In this document: positions 15,367 to 24,604 of the stretch, in pieces
Layout: the number at the start of each line of letters is the position of its first letter
How positions within the stretch are numbered: position 1 is the first letter of the stretch
DNA from: DASQBT01 sp049578545
GTDB taxonomy: Bacteria; Pseudomonadota; Gammaproteobacteria; Burkholderiales; Thiobacillaceae
NCBI GenBank assembly: GCA_049578545.1
Contig: JBAUMF010000092.1
Span: 1-64,000 of the forward strand
Direction of reading: 5' to 3'
DNA: 64,000 bases
Notes under the pieces: generated by a model
Seen by the model: the letters and a program-made list of their open reading frames with translations, nothing else
Database searches by the model: none
Told to the model about the DNA's origin: nothing
Position numbers and translations under genes: made by a program

Positions 15367-15994
15367 AGCCGTCACACTGATCTCTGGACGCGGCAGCAAT
15401 TTGAAGGCATTGCTTGACGCTGATCTCCCGGTAACATTCACTGCTGTCATCAGTAACCGGCCTGACGCGCCTGGTCTCGAGTATGCGAGACAGCACGGCA
15501 TTCCCGCCATAGCGTTTGACCACAAGGCGTACCCCGGCCGGGAGGCATTCGATCAAATGCTGGCAGCGAAGATTGATGAGGCCGGCGCTGACCTGGTCAT
15601 CCTCGCCGGTTACCTGCGCATTCTCAGCAAAGCCTTTGTCGAACGTTACCAGGGCCGGCTCGTCAATATTCACCCATCGCTGTTGCCGGCCTTTCCGGGG
15701 CTGAATACGCATGCTCATGCGCTGGCTGAAGGCGTAAAGATTCATGGTTGTACCGTACACTTCGTCACCACCCAACTGGACCACGGGCCCATCATCATCC
15801 AGGCCGCAGTTCCCGTACTGGCCGGAGACACGCCGGATGCGCTGGCCGATCGGGTCCTGACTGAAGAGCATCGCATTTACCCCCAGGCGATCCGGTGGAT
15901 TGCGGAGGACCGTCTGGTCATTTCGGCCGGGGTGGTGAACATTCGTGCAGACAATGCGTCACAGGCTGTGTGTTCAAATTTCGAGGTGTCCTGA
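15359..15994 (+). CDS. purN: Phosphoribosylglycinamide formyltransferase PurN
   Basis: GAR transformylase transfers a formyl group from 10-formyltetrahydrofolate to GAR. The 211-aa protein has the N-terminal LISGRGSNLKALLDA phosphate loop, LAGYLRILSKAFVERYQGRLVNIHPSLLPAFPG with the conserved Asn and His, and GCTVHFVTTQLDHGPII with the catalytic Asp. The start is TTG 15359, inside the end of purM; no ATG lies near it. The small secreted DUF3108 protein begins right after its stop (TGAATG). Confidence 0.96.
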   Translation: MIRAVTLISGRGSNLKALLDADLPVTFTAVISNRPDAPGLEYARQHGIPAIAFDHKAYPGREAFDQMLAAKIDEAGADLVILAGYLRILSKAFVERYQGRLVNIHPSLLPAFPGLNTHAHALAEGVKIHGCTVHFVTTQLDHGPIIIQAAVPVLAGDTPDALADRVLTEEHRIYPQAIRWIAEDRLVISAGVVNIRADNASQAVCSNFEVS

Positions 15995-16696
15995 ATGCTG
16001 CGCTTTATCCTCTCGGCCTTCATTTTTTCCCTGGCATCAATTGCGACAGCCGCCTCCACTGCAGCGTCGAGTTTTACTGCCATTTACAGTCTGGCCCGCA
16101 ATGGCATCGAACTGGGACAGGTTACAGACAATTTCCATGTTACGGGTGACCACTATTCCCTGATCAGCGAGAGCCGCGCCACAGGTATATTGAAGCTTGT
16201 CCTTTCCGGCACCATTCACCTCGAAAGCCATGGAACGATCGCCAACAACGCGCTCGCCCCTTCGCTTTACCGGCGCATTCGCAGCGACGACCCAAAGAAA
16301 TCGGAGAAAGTGGAATTCGACTGGAAAGCAAAGGCGTTGACCCTAACCCGTAATGGTCAGGCCAAACAGGAGCCGCTGCCGGCTGGAACACAGGACAACC
16401 TTTCCCAGGCCTACTCATTTCTGTTCCTGCCCAGCCTGCCGGAAAAGGTTGTGGTGCCGATTGCCAGCGCCAAGAACGTCGTTGTATATCGCTACAACCA
16501 ATATCCGTCCCCAGCGATCACCACCGCGGCCGGCAAGTTTGATGTAGTTGAATACCGGCGTGACGCAGTTGAAGGAGAGAAGTCCGTCTCAGTCTGGATC
16601 AGCCGTGACTTTCCCCACCTCCCGGTCCAGGTCAAAGTGGTTGATAAGGGCGTACGCGTGGAACAGAAGCTCACCCGCATCAAACCTGGCGGTTAA
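15995..16696 (+). CDS. DUF3108 domain-containing secreted protein
   Basis: The 233-aa product has a signal peptide (MLRFILSAFIFSLASIATAAS). The mature protein fits DUF3108, a beta-rich periplasmic family that commonly sits directly downstream of purN in betaproteobacteria. Typical segments are SFTAIYSLARNGIELGQV, YSLISESRATGIL and DVVEYRRDAVEGEKSVSVWIS. Its biochemical role is unknown. Translation starts immediately after the purN stop, so it is the third gene of the purM-purN unit. It converges on purK across 29 bp. Confidence 0.85.
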   Translation: MLRFILSAFIFSLASIATAASTAASSFTAIYSLARNGIELGQVTDNFHVTGDHYSLISESRATGILKLVLSGTIHLESHGTIANNALAPSLYRRIRSDDPKKSEKVEFDWKAKALTLTRNGQAKQEPLPAGTQDNLSQAYSFLFLPSLPEKVVVPIASAKNVVVYRYNQYPSPAITTAAGKFDVVEYRRDAVEGEKSVSVWISRDFPHLPVQVKVVDKGVRVEQKLTRIKPGG

Positions 16697-16725
16697 GGCT
16701 TGAAAGAATACGACAGTACAAGGCC

Positions 16726-17874
16726 CTAGTTGCTCGTGGCTGATATTCCCAACGCCAGACGGGTGTCATCCGCCAGTTTCAACGAGGATTCCAGCGTTTC
16801 CCCCAGGCAATTGTAGTGGCCCATCTTCCGTCCCGGCCGTGCCTCCAATTTTCCATAAAGGTGCAGCCTGATGCCAGGGTGTTTGAGCAGCGCCAGCCAG
16901 TCCGGGGTCGGCCGCCATACATCGCCAAGCAAATTGACCATCACCACCGGAGACAACAGGCGGGTATCGCCGAGCGGCAGTCCACATAGTGCACGCACCT
17001 GTTGTTCAAACTGATCAACGACGCAGGCATCAAGCGTGTAATGGCCGGAGTTGTGTGGACGCGGCGCAATTTCATTGACCAGAAGCCTGGAGCCAGCAAG
17101 AAAAAACTCCACCCCCAATGTCCCGACATAGTTAAGTTTGTCCGCCACCGCGCGTGCCTGTTCCTGGGCCTGAACTGCGAGCCCGGCTTTCACCCGTGCA
17201 GGGACAATGGTGACGTCCAAAATGCCGTTGCGGTGATGATTTTCCCCTGTTGGATAGCACGCGCACTCGCCTGTATCGTTGCGGGCAAGAACAACCGATA
17301 CTTCGCTGTCGAGTTTGACGAGGCCTTCAAGCACGCAGGGTGCCCCCTTCAGTTCGACAAACGCTGCTGCTAGTTGCGTCTGCGAGTCCACACGGATTTG
17401 CCCCTTGCCGTCATAACCAAAGCGACTTGCCTTCAGGATGGCGGGAAATCCGGTTGCGCTGGCTGCTACTTGCAAATCGTCAGAAGAGGTGATTAGCGAA
17501 AATGGGGCAGTGGCAAAGCCATTATCTTTAAGCCAGGATTTTTCCCGGCTGCGGTCCTGCACAATGGCAACCGCGTCGGCATTGGGCGCAACACGGCAGT
17601 AACGTGAAAGTTCAATCAGGCTGGAGGCGGGCACATTCTCGAATTCAGTCGTCACCGCCGCAGAGGCTTCACCCATTTTCCGCAGGGCCCCGTGATCATC
17701 ATAGTCTGCCTGCAAATGTACATCGGCCATCTGGCCGGCGGGGCTATACGAATCAGGGTCCAGCACCATGACCTTGTATCCCATGGTACGCGCTGCGATG
17801 GTGAACATGCGGCCCAACTGGCCGCCACCCAAAATGCCGAGCGTTGCCCCTGGAAGAATGGGTTTATTCAACAT
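16726..17874 (-). CDS. purK: N5-carboxyaminoimidazole ribonucleotide synthase PurK
   Basis: PurK is an ATP-grasp enzyme that carboxylates AIR with ATP and bicarbonate to give N5-CAIR, the substrate of PurE. The 382-aa protein has the N-terminal GATLGILGGGQLGRM nucleotide fold, the ATP-grasp strand FPAILKASRFGYDGKGQ, and the metal site segment VEFFLAGSRLLVNEIAPRPHNSGHYT. It is full length. The ATG at 17874 overlaps the end of purE by 11 bp, so purE and purK form one operon in that order. Confidence 0.96.
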   Translation of the reverse strand: MLNKPILPGATLGILGGGQLGRMFTIAARTMGYKVMVLDPDSYSPAGQMADVHLQADYDDHGALRKMGEASAAVTTEFENVPASSLIELSRYCRVAPNADAVAIVQDRSREKSWLKDNGFATAPFSLITSSDDLQVAASATGFPAILKASRFGYDGKGQIRVDSQTQLAAAFVELKGAPCVLEGLVKLDSEVSVVLARNDTGECACYPTGENHHRNGILDVTIVPARVKAGLAVQAQEQARAVADKLNYVGTLGVEFFLAGSRLLVNEIAPRPHNSGHYTLDACVVDQFEQQVRALCGLPLGDTRLLSPVVMVNLLGDVWRPTPDWLALLKHPGIRLHLYGKLEARPGRKMGHYNCLGETLESSLKLADDTRLALGISATSN

Positions 17875-18358
17875 CAGGCAGAATCATGTTGAGAGCGAAA
17901 TCCGTCTGGCCCCGGCGAAACTCCCGCAACTGTTCTGCAAGTCCGCCGTCCTGGGTAGCCAGCATGGCGGCAGCAAACAGCGCTGCGTTGGCTGCGCCCG
18001 CCTCGCCGATGGCGAATGTTGCGACCGGGATGCCCTTGGGCATTTGCACAATTGAGAGCAGGGAATCCTGTCCCTTCAGGTACTTGGATGGCACAGGCAC
18101 ACCCAGCACCGGGATGCTAGTCTTGGCCGCCAGCATGCCGGGCAAATGGGCTGCACCCCCTGCCCCGGCGATGATCGCCTTCAAGCCTCTCAGTTCCGCC
18201 GTCGCCGCATATTCAAACAAGAGGTCCGGGGTGCGATGAGCCGATACGACACGTGCTTCGTAGGGAATGCCGAAATGCTTGAGCTGGGTTACAGCATGCT
18301 GCATGACCTCCCAATCGCTGGAAGAACCCATAACGACGCCGACCAGTGGATGCGACAT
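17864..18358 (-). CDS. purE: N5-CAIR mutase PurE
   Basis: PurE, the class I mutase, converts N5-CAIR to CAIR. The 164-aa protein contains the class I signatures VGVVMGSSSDWEVM, ARVVSAHRTPDLLFEYA with the catalytic His, and IIAGAGGAAHLPGMLAAKT. It is full length and first in the purE-purK operon on the minus strand. An AAGGTG sequence lies a few bases upstream of ATG 18358. Confidence 0.97.
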   Translation of the reverse strand: MSHPLVGVVMGSSSDWEVMQHAVTQLKHFGIPYEARVVSAHRTPDLLFEYAATAELRGLKAIIAGAGGAAHLPGMLAAKTSIPVLGVPVPSKYLKGQDSLLSIVQMPKGIPVATFAIGEAGAANAALFAAAMLATQDGGLAEQLREFRRGQTDFALNMILPDVE

Positions 18359-18811
18359 GAATGCACCTTGAACATATGGAAAGCGACAATTTTACCTTGT
18401 CCATGCGGACCTCTGATCGCGTGCCGCATGGACCTCGTTCGTCACGCAGCAGCGTATCGCCCTGCAAAACAGCTCCTTCTGCCAGCTTCCGACCAATTCC
18501 GGGTTTCGTCTGGTATGGGCATGTTAGGAATTTTGGAGGCATGCAATTGCCGCTTCAATCATTTGAATAATGGGGATAAGCACTATTTCAATGGTGTTGC
18601 GGCTGCCTTCCAGCCGCATCGGCTATGCGGTCTTGAATGTTGTGCAGCTGAACATGATCACGTAACCATCACGTTCACTTTCATGATCCTCGCAGCAGCC
18701 TAACAAATTCAGCAACCGCTCAAATAGGGATGTCTTTGGGTCAGGTCGTATTTGAGAGGGACCGTGTTCTTCTTGTCTGGAATCACATGGCCCCGGTACT
18801 TCATAGACTGA
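18359..18811. other. Intergenic stretch upstream of purE
   Basis: This stretch must hold the purE-purK promoter (minus strand), but no clear hexamer pair stands out. Open frames here are unconvincing on both strands, and I see no structured RNA I can name. Confidence 0.4.
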
Positions 18812-19099
18812 TCATTTAATCCGCCCAAACATAACCATTACCTGGCAGGGATCGCCCTGAACCGGTGGCAACTGTTCACCCTGTTTCTTCGCCCGTGCAT
18901 CGAGGTCCTTGTTATGTGCGGTCCAATAGGCTTCGCATTCCGGCAAGGTTTTCATGGATTGAAGTTTGGCCACGTGGGCCTGACGTTCCTGCGGCGTCAT
19001 CAGGTCAGCGCCCCGAATCCCGTCACCCGATGCAAACCAGGGAAAAGCCTGGGCCGAAACGCTGGCAGACAGAGCCAGCAAAGCAATCATCCATTTCAT
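18812..19099 (-). CDS. Small secreted hypothetical protein
   Basis: A 95-aa product starting at ATG 19099 with a clear signal peptide (MKWMIALLALSASVSAQA). The mature part, GADLMTPQERQAHVAKLQSMKTLPECEAYW followed by HNKDLDARAKKQG and LPPVQGDPCQVM, matches a widespread but unnamed family of small periplasmic proteins with a T-P-E/Q-E-R-x-A-H motif and a G-D-P-C end. The function is unknown. GGAACAAC precedes the start. The open frame extends 21 codons further upstream but the signal peptide sets the start. Confidence 0.65.
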   Translation of the reverse strand: MKWMIALLALSASVSAQAFPWFASGDGIRGADLMTPQERQAHVAKLQSMKTLPECEAYWTAHNKDLDARAKKQGEQLPPVQGDPCQVMVMFGRIK

Positions 19100-19925
19100 C
19101 GTTGTTCCTTCAGGCCTTTCGCTGGCCAGTTTTGGGTTTAAATCTGCACGTTTTATCCACACTGCAGGACATCATCGCCGACCATGCCCTGTTCAAGCAG
19201 TTCATTGTCATCGGGGGAATTTTGCGACAGTCCGGGCAATAACACCAGCATTCCCGCGCACTGCGATGCACGATCCTGTAACTACGCCGGCACGGTATGG
19301 ATAAGGCGACGATATACGAACTGGATATTGCCATGTGGGCGTTTCAGCTCCGTTGGATAGCCCCGAAGAATGGAAAGGCTCAATCCGGCACGGTCGCGCG
19401 GGAGGCTTGTGGCAGTGCGCGCTGGAGGACGCGAAAGTTCAAAACCTTGGCGCATGAAGCCTTGCTGCTGCGTGCGCGATTTGCCCGTCCGTTTGTTCAG
19501 AGTATCAAGGCCAAGGCAACTGACGCCTGGTGATCCGGACGGCTGTCTTCACTACAGAGGAACACTGGGCGATGCTCGCCACTCACCGCATCGGGTCAGC
19601 GTCGGACCTGGTTCAAGAATCATTCCGCCAAAACCGGAGGCGCCCAAACAAGCGTCCATATGGAAACTCATGAGAAGCACCCGAACTCTCAACCCGACCG
19701 CTTCAACTCGCGGGACCAGGCTACTCTGGCACCCCAAGTTGGTGCCTTCAAGCAGTAAGCGACGGACCGCGGCCATGCCAGGAAAGGTTTCGCCAACGTC
19801 GCGCACGTTGCGCATTGGCTGATGGCCTCTGCGCGGGGATCAATGGGTCGACGAGATGGTTGCCGGTGTATTTGCGGACCGCCGCCTTGCTACCTGCCGT
19901 TGCATCGGTTTGATGCAACGCGCCC
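19100..19925. other. Long stretch without a supported gene
   Basis: About 825 bp without a convincing gene. Open frames of 78-150 codons occur on both strands (for example 19370-19822 plus), but their composition is arginine- and proline-rich, typical of non-coding GC-rich DNA, and I recognise no family. It may be a decayed gene. Confidence 0.4.
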
Positions 19926-20684
19926 CTAGCCGGCGAAGCCCAGGTGTGCCGAGATCTTTCGCGCGGCTTCCTGCACCAGGGGCACCCATTCCATGCGTCG
20001 CCGTTCGATGGGCGCGGATACGGACAGCCCCGCCACCGCCGCGCCACTGGCATCGCGCACCAGGGCGCCGATGCAGCCGACACCCAGTTCCGCCTCCTCG
20101 TCGTCGAGGGCATAGCCGCGCGCGGTGCCGCTGCGAGTGTTTTCAAGCAGGCTGCGCACCTCGTGCAGACTATTGGGTGTGTACGCGGGCAATCCGGTGC
20201 GGCGGGCATAGTCGCGGGTGGCGGCGGCGCCGGCTTCACCCAGCATCAGCTTGCCGACAGCAGTCACGTGCAGCGGCGCGCGGCTACCGATGACTTGTTC
20301 AACCCGCATCATGCGGTTGGGCGAGACGCGTTCCACATAGATCATCTCGTCGCCTTGGCGTACGGAGAGATTCACTGTCTCGCCAAGCTGATCGCACAGC
20401 AAATCCATTTCCGGCCGCGCCACCGCGCGTACGTCCAGGCCCTCCCGCACTTTCGCTGCCAGCCCCAGCAGGTGGGGGCCTAACACGTACAGACCGGTTT
20501 CGTCGCGGGCAACAAATCCATGTTGGATCAGCGACGCCAGGATGCGGAAGGCGCTGGACGGGTGCAGACCCGTTTCCGCCGACAGGATTTTTAGCGACGT
20601 GCCGCGGTCCTGGGCAGCGAGGGCGTCGAGCAGTCCGGCCATGCGATCGATGACCTGGATCTGGGAGGTCTTTTCTCTATTCAT
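19926..20684 (-). CDS. IclR family transcriptional regulator
   Basis: The 252-aa regulator has an N-terminal winged helix-turn-helix (residues about 8-65: IDRMAGLLDALAAQ, TSLKILSAETGLHPSSAFRILASL, GFVARDETGLYVLG) and a C-terminal IclR ligand domain. Typical ligand-domain segments are GETVNLSVRQGDEMIYVERV and PLHVTAVGKLMLGEAG, and the C-terminal third has ALDDEEAELGVGCIGALV. It is divergent from the phosphoketolase-like gene across 91 bp. That spacer holds TTTCACA...TGTGAAA half-sites, so it probably controls that operon and itself. The ligand is unknown; a sugar acid or sugar phosphate would fit. Confidence 0.93.
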   Translation of the reverse strand: MNREKTSQIQVIDRMAGLLDALAAQDRGTSLKILSAETGLHPSSAFRILASLIQHGFVARDETGLYVLGPHLLGLAAKVREGLDVRAVARPEMDLLCDQLGETVNLSVRQGDEMIYVERVSPNRMMRVEQVIGSRAPLHVTAVGKLMLGEAGAAATRDYARRTGLPAYTPNSLHEVRSLLENTRSGTARGYALDDEEAELGVGCIGALVRDASGAAVAGLSVSAPIERRRMEWVPLVQEAARKISAHLGFAG

Positions 20685-20685
20685 G

Positions 20686-20740
20686 TTTCACATTATGAAA
20701 TATAATCTGTATTGTGAAAAGTTGATTGTTTTGGTAGAGT
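20686..20740. promoter_or_regulatory. Divergent operator/promoter region of the IclR operon
   Basis: TTTCACA (20686-20692) and TGTGAAA (20713-20719) form an inverted pair 20 bp apart in an AT-rich block, with TATAAT between them at 20701-20706 (one base of choice). For the plus-strand operon, TTGTGA (20712-20717), 17 bp and TAGAGT (20735-20740) make a plausible promoter overlapping the right half-site. Binding by the IclR protein is inferred from position. Confidence 0.45.
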
Positions 20741-20775
20741 ACTTCCATAGCAACAGACGCTCATGGAGCCAAACA

Positions 20776-22989
20776 ATGAACGCAACCAGCCACTCTTCGG
20801 AAGTCGCCCCGGACTTTTGTGCGGGTATCCAGTATTTCGCGCCGGCCTGGCCGGGCTTCGCCGAGCATGCCGCCGAGCCGGCCATTGTCGAGAGCGCCAA
20901 GGCAATTGCCAGCGCGAATTCCCCTGCCGCCGCCTACCAGACCCTGCTGGCTGCCGATGCCCTGCGCTACCTGACCCTGCAGGTCTGCGGCGCCAAGGCC
21001 TCCGGCCATCCCGGCGGCTTCGCCTCCAGTGCCGAAGCCTATGCCGCGCTTGTGATGCTTGGCCACACCAACATCGTCACCGAAGTTGGCCATCACGCGC
21101 CCGGCTTCTATTCCGCCATGTTCCTGGACCGCTCCCTGGAAGAAATGGGTATCCGTAGCGTGCAGAACATGCGGGATCGCTTCCGCGAGAAACATGGCTT
21201 GCTTGGCCACCTCTCCGGTGCGATACCCGGCCTCCTGGCGCCGGCCGGCCCGCTGGGTCAGGGCCAGCACTTCGCCATGGCCGGCGCGCTGCTGCACCCC
21301 GGCACGCTGTTCCCGGTAACCATAGGCGACGGCGGCATGGGAGAGCCCTATGTGCTGAACTCCATGATGCACTTCAACACGGCCTACCCGACGGTAACCA
21401 ATTACCTTCCGGTACTCATCTGGAACGGCTACAGCCAGGAACACCACTCCATGTGCACCACTTGGAGCAATGCCGAGATGACGGCCTACTGGAAAGGCCA
21501 CGGCTTCGAGCGCGTGCTCCTGGTTGATGCCAAGGATTTCGACGATCAGGACCAGCCCGCGGCCTATGTCGACAGCAGCCAGTTTTCCTTTGCCCGCCGT
21601 CTGGCTTTCGCCGCCGCTGTGCTTGCCGCCGCGGATACTGCCGCAAAGAGCGCGCTCGGGGGTCACCGTACTGTGCTGATCCTCAAGCAGTTGAAGGGTG
21701 CCGGCGTACACCGGCTGGGTGCCAAGGCACACAACCTTTACCCGGCCGATACCCTGGATGCGGAGCACATTGTTGCTGGCTTGCAACGCCGTGCCCTGTC
21801 GCCGGAAGCCTGGCAGATCGTGCGCGACAACTTCAGCCGGGCGGGCGGCGGACCCGCCGCGAAGACCGCCGTCACAGAACATGTGCTGGAGATTGTTCGC
21901 TTGCCCAGCTTGCCGATCCAGGAGTTCCAGCAGGGCGACAAGCAGGTGCCCGCCACTGCCTTCGGCGCGTTGGTCGCTGCCGTCGGCCAGGCAGATCCGC
22001 GCTTCGTCGTTACCAACGCCGACGGCAACGAGGCCAGCGCCATGGCCAACATCAACGTGGCCCTGAAGATTCGCCATCCAGTGGAAGATGGCTTGTATCA
22101 TCAGGCGCCAAATGGCCAGGTCTACGAACCCCTGAACGAAGATGCCTGCGCGGGCCTCGCGGCTGGCCTGGCCCTGTTCGGCTCACGCTCAATCTGGCTG
22201 TCCTACGAGAGCTTCGCCATCAACGGCTGGCCGATCGTCCAGACCGTGACCCAGGCAATGGCCGAGTTGCGCCGCAAGACGCCGTCCTTCATCTGCATGT
22301 TCACCGCCGGCGCTCTGGAGCAGGGCCGCAACGGCTGGACCCACCAGCGACCGGAAATCGAGAACTACTTCGCCGCGCAGATGCGCAACGGCAACGTCTA
22401 CCCACTGTTTCCCTGCGACGCCAACCAGATCCAGGCCGCCTATGAGTGGGCACTGGGCACGTTCAACAAGGGTATCGCCATCATTGCCTCGAAGTCGCCG
22501 CTGCCCGTTTACACCACGCTGGAACAGGCGCGCGAAGGCGTCGAACGCGGCGCGGTCACCCTGTATGAATCAAGCAGCGGTGACAAGACCGTGGTGTTCG
22601 CGGTCACCGGAGACATGGTCCTGCTGCCGGTGTTCGAGGCAAAAGCCAAACTGGAAGCCGCCGGCCACAGGGTGCGTATCGTCAGCGCCGCCAACCCGCG
22701 CCGCCTGTACCGGCCGAGCGATGTGGCATGGGATACGGTATCCGAGCCCGACAACGCCTTCATGGACGACGACCACTTCAACGCCCTGTTCGATGGCGAC
22801 GTGCTGATCGGTGTGAGCGGCGGCCCGTCCGGCCCGCTGGAACCCATACTGCTGCGCAGCCGTGCTCCGCGCCGCGACGTGATGGCCTGGAAACGGGGCG
22901 AAACGACCGCAAGTCCTGGCGAGATCATGGGATTCAACGGCCTGACCGGAGAAGCGATGGCAACGCGGGTTCAAGTGCTGTTGGGGTGA
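20776..22989 (+). CDS. Phosphoketolase/transketolase-like ThDP enzyme
   Basis: The 737-aa protein has the overall plan of the phosphoketolase (XFP) side of the transketolase superfamily. An N-terminal region contains KASGHPGGFASSAEAYA, HHAPGFYSAMFLDRSLEE and LGQGQHFAMAGAL. The ThDP motif IGDGGMGEPY extends to YLPVLIWNGYSQ, where classical phosphoketolases have GDGEAETG...LHLNGYK. The middle domain has NADGNEASAM and a C-terminal domain ends DHFNALFDGDVLIGVSGG. I chose ATG 20776 with TGGAG upstream. Relatives have been annotated variously as phosphoketolase, transketolase or an epimerase, so the reaction is uncertain. It is followed 4 bp later by a four-carbon acid sugar kinase. Confidence 0.75.
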   Translation: MNATSHSSEVAPDFCAGIQYFAPAWPGFAEHAAEPAIVESAKAIASANSPAAAYQTLLAADALRYLTLQVCGAKASGHPGGFASSAEAYAALVMLGHTNIVTEVGHHAPGFYSAMFLDRSLEEMGIRSVQNMRDRFREKHGLLGHLSGAIPGLLAPAGPLGQGQHFAMAGALLHPGTLFPVTIGDGGMGEPYVLNSMMHFNTAYPTVTNYLPVLIWNGYSQEHHSMCTTWSNAEMTAYWKGHGFERVLLVDAKDFDDQDQPAAYVDSSQFSFARRLAFAAAVLAAADTAAKSALGGHRTVLILKQLKGAGVHRLGAKAHNLYPADTLDAEHIVAGLQRRALSPEAWQIVRDNFSRAGGGPAAKTAVTEHVLEIVRLPSLPIQEFQQGDKQVPATAFGALVAAVGQADPRFVVTNADGNEASAMANINVALKIRHPVEDGLYHQAPNGQVYEPLNEDACAGLAAGLALFGSRSIWLSYESFAINGWPIVQTVTQAMAELRRKTPSFICMFTAGALEQGRNGWTHQRPEIENYFAAQMRNGNVYPLFPCDANQIQAAYEWALGTFNKGIAIIASKSPLPVYTTLEQAREGVERGAVTLYESSSGDKTVVFAVTGDMVLLPVFEAKAKLEAAGHRVRIVSAANPRRLYRPSDVAWDTVSEPDNAFMDDDHFNALFDGDVLIGVSGGPSGPLEPILLRSRAPRRDVMAWKRGETTASPGEIMGFNGLTGEAMATRVQVLLG

Positions 22990-22993
22990 CGCT

Positions 22994-24310
22994 TTGCTTC
23001 GCACCAAGATCATCGTCCTCGACGACGACCCCACCGGCTCGCAGACGGTGCATTCCTGCCTCCTGCTGACCCGCTGGGATGAGGCCAACCTGCGCGAGGC
23101 ACTGCTCGACGAGGCGCCGCTGTTCTTCGTGCTGACCAATACGCGCGGTATGGATGCGACCCATGCCGCCGCCGTGACGCGCGAGGTGTGCCACAAGCTG
23201 AAGTTGACCCTGGATGGTCTTTCCGCAGAAGGCAAGGCATATAACCCGATCTTCGTCAGCCGCTCGGATTCCACCCTGCGCGGGCATTACCCGGTGGAAA
23301 CAGATGTCATGGCTGAGGAGTTGGGGCCGTTCGATGCCCACTTCCTCATCCCCGCCTTCTTCGAGGGAGGCCGTTACACGCGCAACAGCATCCATTACCT
23401 CGTGGTGGACGGCGCGCCGACCCCGGTACACGAAACCGAATTCGCGCGGGATTCGGTGTTCGGCTACCGGCATAGCTTTCTGCCTGATTATGTGGAGGAA
23501 AAGACTGCTGGCCGGATCAAGGCGGGCGAGGTCGAGCGCTTCCTGCTTGCCGATGTGCGGGGCGATGTCTTCGCCCGCCTCATGGCGCTGCATGCCAATG
23601 TCTGCTGCGCGGTGGACGCGGAGACCCAGGCCGACCTCAACCACTTCGCCGATCAATTGCAGGCTGCCGCCGCTCGGGGCAAGCGCTTCCTGTTCCGCTC
23701 CGCCGCCAGCCTCATCACCGCCCTGGCGAAACTGCCGCCGCAGCCAGTGGCGGCCGAGGCGATGCATGCCTACGTCCGCGACAATAAACCAGGAGCAGTG
23801 ATCGTCGGCTCGCACGTAAAGAAGACCACGGCGCAACTGGCAATGCTGTTGAAAGTACCAGGCGTCATCGGGCTGGAGGTGGACGTGGACCGCATCAGGC
23901 TTGAAGGGAAGACGTTGCTGGCGGAGGTGCTGGGGGTCGCGGCGCGTGCCCACGCCGAGGGCTGCACCCCAGTCATCTACACCAGCCGCGTGGAGCGCGA
24001 GTTTCCTGACCAAATCAGCCGACTGGCCTTCGGCGAAACCGTATCCGGCTTCCTCATCGATGTGGTGCGAGGCTTGCCGCGCAGCCTGGGATTCCTTGTC
24101 AGCAAGGGCGGCATCACCTCCAACGACGTGCTCTCTGACGGCCTCGCCCTGAAGACCTCCACCGTGCTCGGACAGATTCTCCCGGGCTGCTCGGTGGTCC
24201 GTTGCCCGGCCGACCACCCTCGCTACCCCGACCTGCCGGTGGTGATCTTCCCCGGCAATGTTGGCGACGATGACGCCCTGGCGACGGTGTACCGGCGCAT
24301 TGCGGCATAA
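22994..24310 (+). CDS. Four-carbon acid sugar kinase family protein (OtnK-like)
   Basis: The 438-aa protein belongs to the DUF1537/OtnK family of ATP-dependent kinases that phosphorylate four-carbon sugar acids such as 3-oxo- or D-threonate/erythronate derivatives. The N-terminal domain has IIVLDDDPTGSQTVH, FVLTNTRGM and FVSRSDSTLRGHYPVE with the substrate-binding SRSDSTLRGH. The C-terminal domain has SLGFLVSKGGITSNDVL and a terminal VVIFPGNVGDDDALATVY with the nucleotide-binding glycines. The start is TTG 22994, 4 bp after the previous stop. Pairing with the phosphoketolase-like gene points to one catabolic pathway. Confidence 0.88.
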   Translation: MLRTKIIVLDDDPTGSQTVHSCLLLTRWDEANLREALLDEAPLFFVLTNTRGMDATHAAAVTREVCHKLKLTLDGLSAEGKAYNPIFVSRSDSTLRGHYPVETDVMAEELGPFDAHFLIPAFFEGGRYTRNSIHYLVVDGAPTPVHETEFARDSVFGYRHSFLPDYVEEKTAGRIKAGEVERFLLADVRGDVFARLMALHANVCCAVDAETQADLNHFADQLQAAAARGKRFLFRSAASLITALAKLPPQPVAAEAMHAYVRDNKPGAVIVGSHVKKTTAQLAMLLKVPGVIGLEVDVDRIRLEGKTLLAEVLGVAARAHAEGCTPVIYTSRVEREFPDQISRLAFGETVSGFLIDVVRGLPRSLGFLVSKGGITSNDVLSDGLALKTSTVLGQILPGCSVVRCPADHPRYPDLPVVIFPGNVGDDDALATVYRRIAA

Positions 24311-24560
24311 TTTTTTGGGATGAGCCCCGCTTGGTGCGGTCGACTTCTCCGCATCCTGGTCTGCTGGGATGCTGAATGCTCTTGTGCGAATGAACACCAG
24401 CCAGCGGCAGGGCAGCGCGCTTGTCTCGAACAAGGCCACTTGCAAAGGCGAGGCGCAGGAAAGAAACGCTTCGACGGGCCTGTCCATGCGCGAATCAGTA
24501 TGAAGACTGAGAACATCCCGGGAGCCCCGAGCGATTGGCCCGGATACGCCCATGGACACA

Positions 24561-24583
24561 AAAGAAGGGGCAAATGCCCCTTT
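24561..24583 (-). terminator. Rho-independent terminator of the cytochrome gene
   Basis: A 7-bp stem AAGGGGC/GCCCCTT (24565-24571 with 24576-24582) with a 4-base loop. On the minus strand it is followed by CTTTTG. It lies about 22 bp after the end of the cytochrome c5-like gene on that strand. Confidence 0.6.
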
Positions 24584-24604
24584 CCGGAAGGTGACGCGGT
24601 CCGA

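Noticed and set aside
19370..19822. 150-codon frame between the small secreted protein and the IclR gene
   Set aside because: Arginine-, proline- and serine-rich without family features; a competing frame lies on the other strand.
20761..22101. 446-codon minus-strand frame opposite the phosphoketolase-like gene
   Set aside because: Antisense shadow of a conserved gene; composition typical of such frames; no motif.
22934..24559. 541-codon minus-strand frame opposite the sugar acid kinase gene
   Set aside because: Antisense shadow; the plus-strand kinase has clear catalytic motifs.
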